Assembly: GCA_040757055.1 (NCBI GenBank)
Contig: JBFLXY010000006.1
Span: 62,001-126,000 of the forward strand
Length of the DNA: 64,000 nt
Direction: 5' to 3'
Source of the DNA: JAJZRJ01 sp040757055
Lineage (GTDB): Bacteria; Desulfobacterota; Desulfobulbia; Desulfobulbales; Desulfurivibrionaceae
Position numbers and translations under genes: made by a program. A model generated the notes under the pieces. The model saw only the letters and a list, made by a program, of their open reading frames with translations. It was not told where the DNA came from and ran no database searches. Shown piece by piece: positions 62,997 to 64,000 of this stretch (position 1 is the first letter of the stretch; each line of letters starts with the position of its first letter).

Positions 62997-64000
62997 TTGC
63001 TGAGAAAACATCTGGGCGACAAATATCGCTTCATGCAGGCGGTCATCGACGGCGTGGCCGACCCCATCATCGTGGTGGGGATCGACTTCCGGGTTAAGCT
63101 GATGAACCGGGCGGCCCGCGACTATTCCCGCTGCGGTGACCTCGCTCTCGACGAACTGCCCCACTGCCACCAGCTCATCTTCGGCCTTGCCGAAACCTGC
63201 GACCATGTCGGCCGGGCCTGCCCGCTCCTGATGATGCAGACGCAGCGCAGCCAGGTGCGGGTCGAGCATGAGCATGTCTCCCCGGACGGCCAGGTCCGCA
63301 CCTTCGAAATCCTCGCCTCGCCGCTGTGGAGCGAGGAGGGGGAACTGCTCGGCATGGTCGAGTCGCTGCGCGACGTGACCGAGCGCAAGGAGGCGGCCGC
63401 ACTGCTCCGCAGCGGTCAGGAACGGCTGGAGGCAAAAGTCCGGGCGCGGACCGCCGAGCTGGCCCAGGCCAAGGAGCATGCGGAGCTGCTCTACCGCGTC
63501 AGCCCCAGTGCCATCTTCACCGTGGACCGGCAGGGCCTGACCACGAGCTGGAATGACAAGGCCGAAGAGATCACGGGCTACAACCGGGCCGAGATGCTGG
63601 GCCAGCCCTGCCACAGTTTTCTCGGCCGGCAGTCCGCTGCCGGCTGCTGCCCCACGACCAGTGGCCCGGACCACGCCATGAAGGACCAGGAGTGCGTGAT
63701 CACCGACAAGGCCGGCCGCCGGCGGGTGATCCGGCTCAACACCGCGGCCTTGCGCAACATCGGCGGGGAGGTGTTCGGCTTCATCGGCAGCTTCGAGGAC
63801 GTGACCGAATGGAAGCGTACCGAGGATGCCCTGCGGACCGAGCGCGACAAGTTCCGGAGCATGCTCTCCGCCCTGGGCCAGGGCATGCACATTCTCAACC
63901 GCAACTACGAGATCGAGTACCAGAACGACATCCTGCGCGACAAGTTCGGCAACCGGCTCGGCGAGAAGTGCTATCAGATCTACAAGCAGCGCGACACGCC
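62997..64000 (+). CDS. Multi-PAS sensor protein, N-terminal part (3' end cut by window)
   Basis: At least 334 codons are visible and the frame is still open at the window end. The first PAS domain starts near residue 14 (MQAVIDGVADPIIVVGIDFRVKLMNRAARDYS) and ends in a typical RDVTERKEAAA linker. A coiled coil (RLEAKVRARTAELAQAKEHAELL) leads to a second PAS (AIFTVDRQGLTTSWNDKAEEITGY) ending EDVTEWKRTE, and a third begins (RSMLSALGQGMHILNRNYEIEYQN). The cysteines of CHQLIFG, CDHVGRACPL and CYQIYKQR resemble PAS sets before AtoC-type or kinase outputs in Desulfobacterota. The start is TTG at 62997, behind AAAGAGG; ATG at 63033 is the alternative. The output domain is not visible. Confidence 0.82.
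   Translation, partial: MLRKHLGDKYRFMQAVIDGVADPIIVVGIDFRVKLMNRAARDYSRCGDLALDELPHCHQLIFGLAETCDHVGRACPLLMMQTQRSQVRVEHEHVSPDGQVRTFEILASPLWSEEGELLGMVESLRDVTERKEAAALLRSGQERLEAKVRARTAELAQAKEHAELLYRVSPSAIFTVDRQGLTTSWNDKAEEITGYNRAEMLGQPCHSFLGRQSAAGCCPTTSGPDHAMKDQECVITDKAGRRRVIRLNTAALRNIGGEVFGFIGSFEDVTEWKRTEDALRTERDKFRSMLSALGQGMHILNRNYEIEYQNDILRDKFGNRLGEKCYQIYKQRDT

Overview
The window is GC-rich bacterial chromosome, densely coded, with no phage, IS element or CRISPR array that I can see. The gene set points to a diderm (LPS-making) anaerobe of the Desulfobacterota (former Deltaproteobacteria), plausibly near Desulfobulbales. The reasons are a soluble group 3b-type [NiFe] hydrogenase, a nine-heme c-type cytochrome lipoprotein, a stand-alone AICAR formyltransferase, a family-2 ThiF with a ThiS-like N-terminus, and KDO/LPS genes. 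The taxonomic call is inference from gene content only.

Region 1 (1-25536) is one long forward transcription/translation block: rpoB (5' end cut by the window), rpoC, rpsL, rpsG, fusA, tuf, then the S10, spc and alpha clusters in near-canonical order (rpsJ to rplQ), ending at a strong double hairpin terminator. secY is followed directly by map, with no adk. Two good sigma70-type promoters, upstream of rpsL and fusA, sit in spacers rich in inverted repeats. Five ribosomal genes use TTG starts behind strong Shine-Dalgarno sequences.

Region 2 (25640-29944) carries thiF-thiS-thiG-thiH, overlapping, for the thiazole half of thiamine, then a stand-alone AICAR formyltransferase gene and a terminator.

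Region 3 (29989-37890, reverse strand) reads, in order of transcription: nine-heme cytochrome lipoprotein, RlpA, hydB, hydG, hydD, hydA (a NAD(P)-coupled [NiFe] hydrogenase of the Pyrococcus sulfhydrogenase type) and a membrane PAS protein with a C-terminal four-cysteine module. A perfect 18-bp stem-loop lies just before hydB.

Region 4 (38034-44433, forward) holds pyrG, kdsA, kdsC, lptC, pyrF and an ABC-F ATPase: CTP, KDO and LPS export, and UMP synthesis. Next comes a reverse-strand RelE/HigB-type toxin with a downstream HTH antitoxin.

Region 5 (45028-52326, reverse) is a tight run galU-priA-def-fmt-TVP38-larC-pgpA. tilS lies divergent to it, followed by tRNA-Arg(CCG).

Region 6 (54166-64000) is accessory. 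It has a large GH18-like/NodB deacetylase/GT2 fusion with a GH26-like lipoprotein (likely an exopolysaccharide unit), a CheW protein with an inserted CZB zinc domain, a DoxX-like membrane protein, a PilZ-like protein, a LysR regulator with two candidate operators, a rhodanese-ferritin-like fusion, and the start of a multi-PAS sensor behind a sigma54-like promoter.
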